A stretch of 64,000 bases of DNA from the NCBI GenBank assembly GCA_028753945.1, contig JAPNXP010000010.1:809042-873041 (forward strand). Reading direction: 5' to 3'. Source of the DNA: Hexactinellida sp. DTS-2022 (taxonomy: Eukaryota > Porifera > Hexactinellida). The notes under the pieces were generated by a model. The model ran no database searches. It was not told where the DNA came from and was given only the letters and a program-made list of their open reading frames with translations. The translations under genes were made by a program, and so were the position numbers. Below, piece by piece: positions 45,609 to 58,005 of this stretch. The stretch's first letter is position 1, and the number at the start of each line of letters is the position of its first letter.

Positions 45609-45671
45609 CAGGGCCGGCGGAAGCTCGTGAGAGGTGGGGCGGCCCAGGCCGCCCCTCTTCCGCCGGCCCTG
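45609..45671. mobile_element. hAT-like GC-rich MITE, 63-bp deletion copy
   Basis: It has the same ends as the copy at 44951 and keeps only the outer parts (GAGAGGTGGGGCGGCC). Its right flank is GTCGGCAC, the middle of a standard array hairpin. Confidence 0.8.
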
Positions 45672-45881
45672 GTCGGCACAGCTGCAATTTTGTATTTTAC
45701 TGTGCCGACTATACTATAGTATAGTGGCCCAGTTCTAATCTTACTGCCTTTAATATTTTTATTATTACTGTGCCGACTATACTTTAGTATAGTGGCCCAG
45801 TTCTAATCTTACTGCCTTTAATATTATTATTATTATTATTATTATTTATCCGTAGACGGTGCCCTGGCCAGAGCTTAATAG

Positions 45882-46842
45882 GGGGACGCTGCAATTGGTC
45901 AACTTTTGTAGGTTTGCAATTGGTCGACTTTTGTAGGTTTGCAATTGGTCGACTATTCTAAAGTATGGAATTGGTCGACTACTCTAGGGTTTGCTATTGG
46001 TCGACTATTCTAAGGTATGCAATTGGTCGACTATTCTAGGGTTTGCAATTGGTCGACTATTCTAAGGTATGCAATTGGTCGACTATTCTAAGGTTTGCAA
46101 TTGGTCGACTATTCTTAGGTATGCAATTGGTTGACTATTCTAAGGTATGCAATTGGTCGACTATTCTAACTATTCTAAGTGGAGTTTTTTCACTTGTATC
46201 TTTACAAACTATTATTACTATGTGTATAGTTCTTTCTCTCTAATGCACTGACACACATCATAAACCAGCTAGGGTTGTTTCAATGGCATTCAACAAATTA
46301 CAATGAATAATGGATAACACCTAGGGCTACGGTGACACTGAGACTTTCCTCTAGGCTCCATACCATCACACTTAAAATGGCCTGATTTTACCCCTGATCC
46401 ATAGATGACAATTAGAAAAGCGTACGTTTTCAATAGGATCCATATAACACACTTTGAAAGGTGATTCTTTTCACTATAATCAATACAAGTCAATTAGAAA
46501 GGAAATTCTTTTCACAAGTATCCAAACTAGTCAATTAGAAAGCGATTCTTTTCATCTTTTTCCATCAAAAAAATGTCAAAATGAAATAGTCGACCAATTG
46601 CATACCTTAGAATAGTCAACCAATTGCAAACCTTAGAATAGTCGACCAATTGCAAACCTCATAATAGTCGACCAATTCAAAACTTAGAATAGTCGATCAA
46701 TTGCAAACCCTAGAATAGTCGACCAATTGCATACCTTAGAATAGTCGACCAATTGCAAACCCTAGAATAGTCGACCAATTGCATACCTTAGAATAGTCGA
46801 CCAATTGCAAACCTACAAAAGTCGACCAATTGCAAGCGCGCC
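45882..46842. mobile_element. Non-autonomous MULE-like element, 961 bp
   Basis: The 8-bp duplication CTTAATAG flanks it (45874-45881 and 46843-46850). Left arm: about ten GCAATTGGTCGACTATTCTA units with AGGTTT or AGGTAT spacers; right arm: the inverse array from 46586. The ends are GGGGACGCTGCAATTGGTC and, inverted, GGCGCGCTTGCAATTGGTC. It splits a B-type array unit (GAGCTTAATAG-TTGATGGGCTG), which reads through when it is removed. The short interior (46190-46580) has repeated AATTAGAAAG-GATTCTTTTCA blocks and no gene. Confidence 0.85.
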
Positions 46843-49800
46843 CTTAATAGTTGATGGGCTGAAAACTTGGCATGTAGGTGCGGTGTTGCCGTCTAATTTG
46901 CACCTGGGGTTACGATTTCTGATTAACAAATTTATGACACATTTTTAACACCTTTCTAATTTTTTCTCGTCAATAACTCAAAAAATGTCATACTAAACCC
47001 CCAAAATTTTTTTCACCATTGGATTCACAATAAAATTTTGCGTCTATTGGTTGAGGCCAAATTTTAAAATTGGGTTTAATTCATGCCATAAATGGGGGTT
47101 GAAATTTCTTGGTTTATTCACACTTCAGTTTCAGTAATACTGTTAAATCTAATTCTATTGTTTCAACTTGTAATAATTAGATTGAATTAACTTGTTAAAT
47201 CTTACTCTATTGATTCATCTCGCGATAATTATATTTATTTAACTTATAAATTCAAGCTAGCTTCTATTCAATTGTACTATTATTATACAATGGATTAAAT
47301 AAAATAATTAATATAGGGAATTTGTTGACTTAACTCACTCACCGTGGATAACATTGCTAAAATAAATTACTATTAATATATTTTATTATCAATACATAAT
47401 GAATGAATGGCAGTAAACTCAAGATGGTTTATGATAGAAACAAAAATCAAATTAATCTACCGTTCCTTGTGACTCGGACCAATTAACAAATGCTTCTTCA
47501 CACCTTGGGCGTTGATGACTTGGCGAAAAAAAATCCAAAATTGCAGCCTGCGCCGACCGCATGTTCATTTGGAGGCACTATCAATAAACAAACAACAAAA
47601 ATACAGTGCCACCTAAGGAACATGCGTCGGCACAGGCTGCAATTTTGGATTTATTATTATTATTTTTCTCCGTAGACGGTGCCCTGGGCACACTTTTATA
47701 CATAGAGGAATTAAACTTTGCATATAGATTCGGAAGGCCCTTCTAATTTGCACCTGGGGTTACGATTTAAGATCAAATAATTTTAACACCTATTTAATCC
47801 AATTATGGCTTAGCCAATTAAATTCGAGGGTTGTCCCAGTATGGATTAGCAGCTAGCATCCAATTAGTATAAAAGGATTTTCTATCGATTGTTAGTGTGC
47901 ATATAGAATGCCTAACCGAAGCTGTAATTTAATTTGTCGAGAGTAAGAAGTCTTTAATTCACTGCACATATTGAGTTTTAGTCATTACTTGCATGACTCC
48001 ACCTGCATCATTTAAGTTTAGCTAATTCTATTGAAGTAGAAATTAAAATATAGATTAGATAATTGTTATCTTTTTCATTATTTCACTTTTTGAAATGGTT
48101 TAACACCTTCATAGTGATGATGGCATGGCGAAAAAGATCAAAAATTGCAGCTGTGCCGACATTATTTTCCCTGGAGGCACTATCAATTACCCAACCGGTA
48201 GCCACCAATAGATAGTGCCACCAAAGGGAAATAGGTCGGCACAGCTGCAATTTGGGATTTTATAAATATTATTAGTCCGTATTCTCTCCACAGAACAGAG
48301 TTTAATTAACTAAGAGCCCAAATTTTCAGGATATGTTTCTCATGGGTTACAGATGTGCACCTGGGGTCACGATTTTTACTGTGCCGACTATACTATAGTA
48401 TAGTGGCCCAGTATTAGAATCACTGCCTTTATTTTTACTGTGCCGACTATACTATAGTATAGTGGCCCAGTATTGGAATCACTGCCTTTATTTATATTAT
48501 TAATATTTTTATTTTTATTTTTTCTCCGTAGACGGTGCCCTGGCCTGAGCTTTATAGTTGATGGGCTGAAACTTGGCATGTAGGTGCGTATGGACCGTCT
48601 AATTTGCACCTGGGGTTACGATTTTTGATTAACGAATTTTTGACACATCTTTAACACCTTTCAAAATTTGTCTGGTCCATAACTCAAAATATGTTTTACT
48701 AAACCCCCAAATTTTATTTCACATTTGGATTCACCATAAAATTCTGCGTCTGATGGGAGAGGAATATTTTCAAAAATATGTTTAATTTCTGCCATAAATG
48801 GGGTTTGAAATTTCTTTGTTTACTAGCACTTCAATTTCAGTAAAAGTGTTAAATCTAATTCTATTGTTTCAACTTGTAATAATTATATTGATTTAACTTG
48901 TTAAATCTTACTCTATTGTTTCAACTTGAGATAAATATATTGATTCAACTTAAAAATTCGAGCTGGCTTCTATTTAATTGTAGTATTACTATACAATGGA
49001 TTAAATAAATATAATGATATAAGGAATTTGTTGACTAAACTCAAATCACCGTGGATAACATTGCTAAAATAAATAACTAATAATTTAATTTATTATCAAT
49101 AAGTAATGAATGAATGGCATTAAACTAAAGATGGTTTATGATAGAACCGTTAAGATTTTACATACCACAACAACGACAGATTATGTGATTATATTTACTT
49201 CTGCGTTAATATTATTGCACTGTTAATATACTGACGTAATTAATTATAATTAATTCAGTCAGTATATGACTTATATAGATGCTCCCAATTTGTTTATTAG
49301 GGGTTATCGAGTGTGCGGAATTGAAATTTGATGGACAAATTAATTAATTTATTATTTATGACAAAATAATTAAACTTAATAAATATAAGTTGACATTGAA
49401 ATTGGTGTTAAATTATAAATAATATTAATAATTATATATACTAATTAATTAAATATCATAAATCTCAGAGATCATAGAAGATAGAAACAAACTTTCAATT
49501 TATCAATTGGTCCTTATGGCACGTGCCACCTATACAAGTGGGTCTTGACATCTTGAGGTGATGATGACATCGTTAAAAAAATGTGTTTTTACAATTTTGT
49601 TAATTCGATATTAAAAATGGGTTAGTTGATGTTGGGTGATGACCCAACACTCACATAAAAAATGCTGAGTCATCAGTTGTTATATTCTACTCAAACTTGA
49701 ATATCGCTAAAAGGAAGTGAACTAAAACGAAACTTCCACCACTCTAAGGGTCGATGCCTTCTGTAACACCTTTTTGAAATGATTTAACACCTTTATAGTG

Positions 49801-52800
49801 ATGATGACTTGGCGAAAAAAAAATCCAAAATTGCATCCTGTGCCGACAGCATGTTCCATTGGAGGCACTATCAATAAACCACCAACAAAATATAGTGCCA
49901 CCCAAGGAACATGCGTCGGCACAGGATGCAATTTTGGATTTTTTTATTACTGTGCCGACTATACTATAGTATAGTGGCCCAGTATTGGAATCACTGCCTT
50001 TATTATTATTTTATTACTGTGCCGACTATACTATAGTATAGTGGCCCAGTATTAGAATCACTGCCTTTATTATTACTGTGCCGACTATACTATAGTATAG
50101 TGGCCCAGTATTAGAATCACTGCCTTTATTTATATTATTATTTCTCCGTAGCAGGTGCCCTGGCCACACCTGTATACATAGAGGGCTGAAACTTGGCATG
50201 TAGATTCGGAGTCGACGTCTAATTTGCACCTGGGGTTACGATTTTGTATTAACAAATTTTTGACACATCTTTAACACCTTTCAAAATTTGTCTGGTCCAT
50301 AACTCAAAAAATGTTTTACTAAACCCCAAAATTTTATTTCACATTTGGATTCGCCATAAAATTCTGCGTCTGATGGGAGAAGAAATTTTTCAATAAAGGG
50401 GTCAATTTCTGCCATAAATGGGGGTTGAAATTTCTTTGTTTACTGACACTTCAATTTCAGTAAAGTGTTAAATCTAATTCTATTGTTTCAACTTGTAATA
50501 ATTATATTGATTTAACTTGTTAAATCCTACTCTAGTGATTCAACTTGCTATAATTATATTGATTTAACTTGTGAATTCAAGCTGGCTTATATTTTGCAAT
50601 TGAAAATTAAGATTATATATTTCATAACAACGACATATTATGTGATTATATTTACTTCTGCGAGAATATAATTGCACTGTTAATATACTGACGTAATTAA
50701 TTATAAATAATTCAGTTTGTATTTAACTTATATAGAAGCTTCCAATTTGTATATTAGAGGTTATCGAGTGTGCGGAATTGAAATTTGATAGATAAATTAA
50801 TTAATTAATTATTTATGACAAAATAATTGAACTTAATAATTGTATGTTGACATTGAAATTGGTGTCATATTATAAATAATATTAATAATTATTTATACTA
50901 ATTAATTAAATATCATAAATCTCAGAGATCATAGAAGATAGAAACAAACTTTCAATATATCAATTGGTCCTTATGACACGTGCCACCTATACAAGTGGGT
51001 CTTGACACCTTGAGGTGATGATGACATCGTTAAAAAAATGTATTTTTACAATTTTGTTAATTCGACATTTAAAATGGGTTAGTTAATGTTGGTTGATGAC
51101 CCAACACCCACTTAAAAAATGTTGAGTCATTACAGATTATATTCTACTGAAACTTGAATATCTCTTTAATGAAGTGAGCTGAATGGAAACTTCCACCACT
51201 CTAAAGGGTCGTTGCCTTCTGAAACACCTTTCTGAAATAATTTAACACCTTCATAGTGATGATGACATGGCGAAAAAAAAAATCCTAAATTGCAGCCTGT
51301 GCCGACAGCATGTTCCTTTGGAGGCACTATCAATAAACCAACAACAAAATATAGTGCCACCAAAGGATCATGCGTCGGCACAGGCTGCAATTTTGGATTT
51401 TTTATTTTTATTTTTTTTATTTTTTCTCCGTAGACGGTGCCCTGGCCAGAGCTTTATAGTTGATGGGCTGAAACTTGGCATGTAGGTGCGATGGGACCGT
51501 CTAATTTGCACCTGGGGTTACGATTTTTGATTAACAAATTTTTGACACATCTTTAACACCTTTCAAAATTTGTCTGGTCCATAACACAAAATATGTTTTA
51601 CTAAACCCCCAAATTTTATTTCACATTTGGATTCACCATAAAATTCTGCGTCTGATGGGAGAAGAAAACTTTCAATAAAGAGTTTTATTTCTGCCATAAA
51701 TGGGGGTTGAAATTTCTTTGTTTACTCACACTTCAGTTTCAGTATAACTGTTAAATCTAATTCCATTGTTTCAACTTGTAATAATTATATTGATTTAACT
51801 TGTTAAATCTTACTCTATTGATTCAACTTGCGATAATTAAATTGATTTAACTTATAAATTGCAGCTGGCTTCTATTTAATTTACCATACAATGGATTAAA
51901 TAAAATAATATAATATAAGGAATTTGTTGACTTAATTCAACTCAACCGTGGATAACAATGCTAATATAAATAACTAATAATATAATTTATTATCAATACA
52001 TAATGAATGAATGGCATCAAACTCAAGATGGTTTAAGATAGAAACAAACTTCAAATTTATCTACCGTTCCTTGTGACTCGGACCAATTAACAAATGCTTC
52101 TTCACACCTTGGGCGTTGATGACTTGGCGAAAAAAAATCCAAAATTGCAGCCTGCGCCGACAGCATGTTCCTTTGGAGGCACTATCAATAAACAACCAAC
52201 AAAATATAGTGCCACCAAAGGAACATGCGTCGGCACAGGGTGCAATTTTGGATTTTTTTTATTTTTTTTTTCTCCGTAGACGGTGCCCTGGTCAGAGCTT
52301 AATTGTTGATGGGCTGAAACTTGGCATGTAGGTGCGATGGGACCGTCTAATTTGCACCTGGGGTTACGATTTTTCGTTAACAAATTTTTGACACATCTTT
52401 AACACATTTAAAAATTTGTCTGGTCCATAACTCAAAATATGTTTTACTAAACCCCCAATTTTATTTCATATTTGGATTCGCCATAAAATTCTGCGTCTGA
52501 TGGGAGAATAAATCTTCCAATAAAGGGGTCAATTTCTGCCATAAATGGGGGTTGAAATTTCTTTGTTTACTCACACTTCAATTTCAGTAAAGTGATAAAT
52601 ATAATTCTATTGTTTCAACTTGTAATAATTATATTGATTTAACTTGTTAAATCCTACTCTAGTGATTCAACTTGCGATAATTATATTGATTTAACTTGTT
52701 AAATCCTACTCTAGTGATTCAACTTGCGATAATTATATTGATTTAACTTATAAATTCCAGCTGGCTTCTATTTAATTCTAGCATTACTATACAATGGATT

Positions 52801-54480
52801 AAATTAAATTAATTTATATAAGGAATTTGTTGACTTTACTCAACTCACCGTGGATAACATTGCTAAAATAAATAACTAATAATTTAATTTATTATCAATA
52901 AGTAATGAATGGCATTAAACTAAAGATGGTTTATGATAGAACCGTTAACATTTTACATTCCACAACAACGACAGATAAAGTGATTATATTTATTTCGCGA
53001 GAATATTCTTGCACAATTAATGTACTGACGTAATTTATTATAATTAATTCCTTTTGTATTTAACTTATAGACGGTTCCAATAGGATTATTGGGGTTATCG
53101 AGTGCGCTGAATTCAAATATGATAGTGAAATTCGATTTAAATTAATAATAAGTGCAAATAATTGAACTTTATTTATTTTGCTGTACATAATAATGATGTT
53201 AAATTATTAATTTATTAATTAAATATTTATACTAATTAGCTAAATTTCATTAATCTCAGAGATGATACAAGATAGAAACAAACTTTCAATTTATCAATTG
53301 GTCCTTATGCCAGGTACCACCTATACAAGTGGGTCTTGACACCTTGAGGTGATGATGACATCGTCAAAAAAATGTATTTTTACAATTTTGTGAATTAAAT
53401 AATTCGCATGGGTTGGTTGGAGTTGGGTGAATACCCAACACTCACATAAAAAATGCTGAGTCATCAGCTATTATATTCTACTCACACTTGAATATCTCTA
53501 AAATGAAGTGAACTAAATGGAAACTTCCACCACTCTAAGGGTCGATGCCTTCTGTAAAACCTTTTTGAAATAATTTAACACCTTCATAGTGAGGATGACA
53601 ATGCGATAAAAAATCCAAAATTGCAGCCAGTGCCGATAGCATGTTCCTTTGGAGGCACTATCAATAAACCACAATCAAAATAAAGTGCCACCAAAGGAAC
53701 ATGCGTCGGCACAGGCTGCAATTTTGGATTTTTTGATTACATTTTTTTGACACAATTTTACACCTTTCAAAATTTGCCTGTTCCATAACTGGAAAAATGT
53801 TTTACTAAACCCCCAATTTTTATTTCACTTTTGAATTCATCATAAAATTCTGCGTCTGATGGGAGAAGAAATTTTTTAATAATGGGTTCAATTTCTGCCA
53901 TTAATGGGGGTAAAGATTTCTTTGTTTACTCACACTTCAATTTCAGTAAAACTGTGAAATCTAATTCCATTGTTTCAACTTGTAATAATTATATTGATTT
54001 AACTTGTTAAATCTTACTCTATTGATTCAACTTGCCATAATTGTATTGATTTAACTAATGAATTCCAGCTGGCTTCTATATAATTGTAGTATTACTATAC
54101 GACGGATTAAATTAAATATAATTAAATAAGGAATTTATTGACTTTACTCAACTCACCGTGGATAACATTGCTAAAATAAATAACTAATAATATAATTTAT
54201 TACCAATACATAATGAATGAATGGCATTAAACTCAAGATGGTTTATGATAGAAACATTTAAGAAACATTTATTTATCTACCGTTCCTTGTGACTCGGACC
54301 AATTAACAAATGGTTCTTGACACCTTGAGGCGTTGATGACTTGGCGAAAATAGAATCCAAAATTGCAGCCTGTGCCGACAGCATGTTCCTTTGGGTGTAC
54401 TATCAATAAACCACCACCAAAATATAGTTGCACCAAAGGAGCATGCGTCGGCACAGGCTGCAATTTTGGAATTTTTATTA

Positions 54481-56429
54481 CTGTGCCGACTATACTATAT
54501 AATCTGGTCGTTGAATCCCAAAATGGGTCATTCCTAGAAAAAATTCATACAAAGCGTATTTTAGTATCATTAAAAGCGGAATTTTTCGTAGAATAACATA
54601 TCCAAAATCCGCTAAAATCCGTTTTGGGGAAAATCTTTTACACGGGTGGCAGTGTCGGCCATTTCATAGTAAATCGCCGACATTTTCGTAACTTTCTCAA
54701 ATCAAATCTAATCAACTTATAATCACCATATTTGTACTCAGCGTAAAATTTCCAGCAATTTGATATATCACATGACAACATTTGGAGGATTTTCCATAGC
54801 AACGCTGGAATGTATCAAAAATATGTCAGGAATGTGCGAACATTCCATTCTCAAATTGTGTGCCTATTCAATCTAGTGACCCCTCGTTCAACTCCACTAG
54901 TATAATTATACACATATCGACCCTCTAAAATGGGATTTGGCGAGATTTATCTGAAAATCTTCAATTTAGGTTTATCTCGAATAATCTCGACAAATCCCAT
55001 TGGCTGGACCCGGAATTTGGCTGGATCCGGAATGGGAATCACCGGATCCGGATTCGTATACGAAATTAAGTTTAATTTGGTTATATTTACCCAATCCGTA
55101 AATATATATAATCAAATTTCAATGAATAAATAAATTGTATCAATGACCAGTGAACGTTACACAACACATTTTTTATTAGGAACATCTAGTAAGGAAGTAT
55201 GGCCGAGATTTCCCAAAATTAAGGAACTGCCCAGGCTATTATTCATAAAATCTCAATTCGAAACACATCGAATTGAATAACTACATAGTACAAATGATTT
55301 TTGGACTGAACACGGGATCACATTTCACTGTTGTCACCAGTGGCATTTGGATATTACCCTCCCTCCCCCATTTTCAATCGTTGCCCTCCCATTTACCGGT
55401 AAAATAGAAATATGGACTTAAATTCGTCATTTTATTTCACCCATTTTGGGAAATTTTATAACTCCCCAAATTTCCCATTTGAACGAATCTAGCTGTCACG
55501 GTGCCACCGCCACGTACTGTATATACATATCTAAACATTAAAAGGTAATATGCGGGAAAATATATTTTTGTTACACAATAAAATTATAGTTAACATAAAT
55601 TGCGGTATATTGAGAGTCAGTTTCAGGTTAAGAAAAATAACTGTTGAGGGTTCCTTATACAGAGAAGCGAACAATGTAAATATAACATTTGGATTAGTGA
55701 AGATGGATGAATTGTATATATATTTACTTTATCTACGCTCACGTTTTTAAAGAATAATATACTGACAATCGCATCTGTAGGTATTGAAATTTTGGGCCGA
55801 ATGGCAGTCAATTGTTTCTGGCTTCAAGGGGCTTTGCTCCTGGACCCTACTGGGAGGATAACAGCGCCCAAGACTCCAAGCTGGTAATGTAATTGATTAG
55901 AATACTACACCCCTTCTAGAAAATCCTAGATCCGCCAAAGCCTAGGTAATTTATGAATATTTAAGAAAAATTCTCATAACTCCACCCACTATCACTCTCG
56001 GGATCCAGTCCTATAGCGTCACTGTTAGCTCTAGCATCAATAAACGTTTTCCCCCCACTAGATATTTATATACCCCCCTAGATAAAAAAATCCTGGCGAC
56101 CTCCCTGATTGTAATGCGTATCTATATACCATGTATTCTTAGCTACCTGCTCTATATTTCGGTATTTCGGCTCAAAGCGGATCCGGTAAGATCTGATTCC
56201 GACCGGATCTCAAAAAAATGGATCCGGACTCATCATAAAACGTACAACACTTTCGAGGCATATCTAATACAAATTTTTCTAATAAACAGTATAATTATAG
56301 ATATCTGAGGGGTAAGAAGACGCTAAACTACAAAACATTGGTTGACAACCTTTTTGTGATGAGTGCCAAATAATAATATAGGTTAAGGGATTAGGGAAAC
56401 GCCTTAGGTAAATCAAAGTGATCTACGGA
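54481..56429. other. Intergenic DNA beyond the array
   Basis: No gene is supported. 54720-54930 resembles 8985-9180. GGATCCGG-rich blocks at 54995-55050 and, inverted, 56175-56235 could be the ends of a degraded element of about 1.25 kb, but neither termini nor duplication are clear. Confidence 0.35.
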
Positions 56430-56527
56430 GTCCCTAAATATGAATTCCCATTTCCCATTCGCCAATAATAAATTTCATATGCATAAAGTTAACTGATCTC
56501 GAGATTTTAACAATATTACCATACACA

Positions 56528-56669
56528 CTGTTCTCTCTAATAGTCCACTAGTGGGCAATTGGCCCAAAGTGGACTATTAGAGAATATGGAAATAGTTGAT
56601 TTGGACAATTAAATAAATGGACTATTATAAAAGTGGACTATTAGAGAAGTGGACAATTAGAGAGAACAG
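56528..56669. mobile_element. Small TIR MITE, 142 bp
   Basis: The ends CTGTTCTCTCTAATAGTCCA and the inverse of GTGGACAATTAGAGAGAACAG enclose further GTGGACTATTAGAGAA units. The TA duplication is not preserved. It lies within a 165-bp repeat unit. Confidence 0.7.
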
Positions 56670-57267
56670 CCTGATAAGGAAAGGTGTGAACATCGCATAA
56701 CTTACATTCCACAAATATTTCCGATAAACCAATATGATCGATGGATTCCCAAAATATGACTTCCTATATGACAATAATACATTTCATATGTATAAAGCTA
56801 ACTAATCTCGAGATTTTAACAATATTACCATATATGGAAAGGTGTGAACATCGCATAACTTACATTCCACAAATATTTCCGATAAAGCAATATGACCGTT
56901 GGACTCCCAAAATATGACTTCCTATACGACAATAATACATTTCCAGTGTCTAGCATTAGCGGATTACGGGATATCAATAAGTACACAATACTGTTTTCGG
57001 CCAAGGAATTATCCAGCTGGGCCCGTATTCACTAAGAAGTTAAGTACGTACTTAAGTCGTATTCACTAAGATTGGTATTCACTAAGATTTAAGTGTGTAC
57101 TTAAGTACAAAACTTAAGTAACCTACTAAGTTGACTTAACTTATAAGAATTTTCTTTTATTGACCCTGAGACGTTGGTGTTTAATTAGAACATTGTATTA
57201 TATATCTAGTAGTATACTTGCTTTACTTTAGGGGAAGTTTATTATTCTATTTTCAACAATTATTACT

Positions 57268-58005
57268 TTAGTAGTTTTTTTCTAAAAGTTTCTGTTTTTT
57301 CAGTCGATAGTATTCCCTCTGCTCCTCTATTTTAATGTTAATTGTGCTGAGAAAACCTCCATTTGTTTGCAGAGAACTTCTTGCTGAGAGGAAGTAGATC
57401 AGAGGCTGATAATGACCTCGCTGAAGATTTTTCGGCGCTCCTCTTACGTTTTCGGGTACGTTATTCAACAATAGAACTATTGTTTACAAGAACTTCTGGT
57501 GCGTCGAGGATCATGGAACTTGATTCAATAACAATTTCTTCAGGTAGGGAATTTGATGGGAATTTGATGGTCCTTCGAACAAGTCTGTACTTCCCTTAAT
57601 TCCACTAAATGCTGGGTACCCTCTAGCATATCTGTCACCCTCTCCGTTGCAGTGGTTGACAAGTCTTTGTCAGCAGAAAGGATAAGTATAGCCTCGTCAT
57701 TTATCTCTCCAACTGCATTTGGTCCTCCTCCTGTCTGTCTTGGTTCTCGACGACTACTATCCACATGAGACTTTGCAGCTCCCTTGAGATTATTCCATTT
57801 TTTCTTAAGGTCTTTAACATCTCTATTGTTGCCATGGATCGAATTAACCTTTCCTACCATATCGCTCCACAGTGATTTCTTCTTCCTATTGAGGTCAGCA
57901 CAGTGCCCAGTACCTCTGAGTAAATCACCAGCGGATTGAATCGCGTCGATGAGTGTATACCTTCCTCTTTGGACCAGTTATTTTTCGAGGTTTTTCCATT
58001 TTCTT
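57268..58005 (-). pseudogene. Myb/SANT-like DNA-binding protein of a PIF/Harbinger element, degraded
   Basis: The central frame (57860-57540) and the codons just upstream encode the helix-turn-helix part of the Myb/SANT-like family (NRKKKSLWSDMVGKVNSI, then DVKDLKKKWNNLKGAAKS) and the typical ARQTGGG-like RQTGGGPNA linker. A later frame (57471-57268) gives the C-terminal helix (IKIEEQREYYRLKKQKLLEK). An NNWSKEE stretch near 57980, in another frame, looks like the first helix. Frames are broken between these parts. Such proteins accompany the Harbinger transposase. A GGGCCCGTATTCACTAAG terminus-like sequence at about 57020 and degraded minus-strand sequence at 58085-58180 may be the rest of the element, but no transposase catalytic motif is readable with confidence. 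Confidence 0.65.

Larger units (their letters stand above)
38150..54480. repeat. Complex array of 0.8-1.4-kb repeat units
   Basis: About ten units run in the same orientation. Each starts CTCCGTAGACGGTGCCCTGG (or CCGTAGCAGGTGCCCTGG, or a GTCCGTATTCTCTCC variant), passes through CTAATTTGCACCTGGGGTTA, a roughly 50-bp minisatellite of TGTTTCAACTTGTAATAATT, and a GATGA(C)TTGGCGAAAAAA block. It closes with a hairpin and a T or TTA tail. Short units (about 0.83 kb) run 38180-39010, 46850-47650, 51425-52255 and 53735-54475. Long units (about 1.2-1.45 kb) run 39020-40460, 40480-41670, 48525-49940, 50145-51410 and 52270-53730 and add TCAGAGATGATACAAGATAG and GACATCGTCAAAAAAATGT blocks; a partial unit spans about 47680-48260. 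Recurrent short frames are in-phase by repetition only. Insertions lie at 42239, 44951, 45609 and 45882. Confidence 0.85.

Noticed and set aside
38047-52383. Recurrent short frames reading MQIRRSxRTYMPSFSP or NPKLQPxPTACSFGG
   Set aside because: They recur because the DNA repeat units recur; they lie in hairpins and tails, differ by frameshifts, and show no codon conservation.
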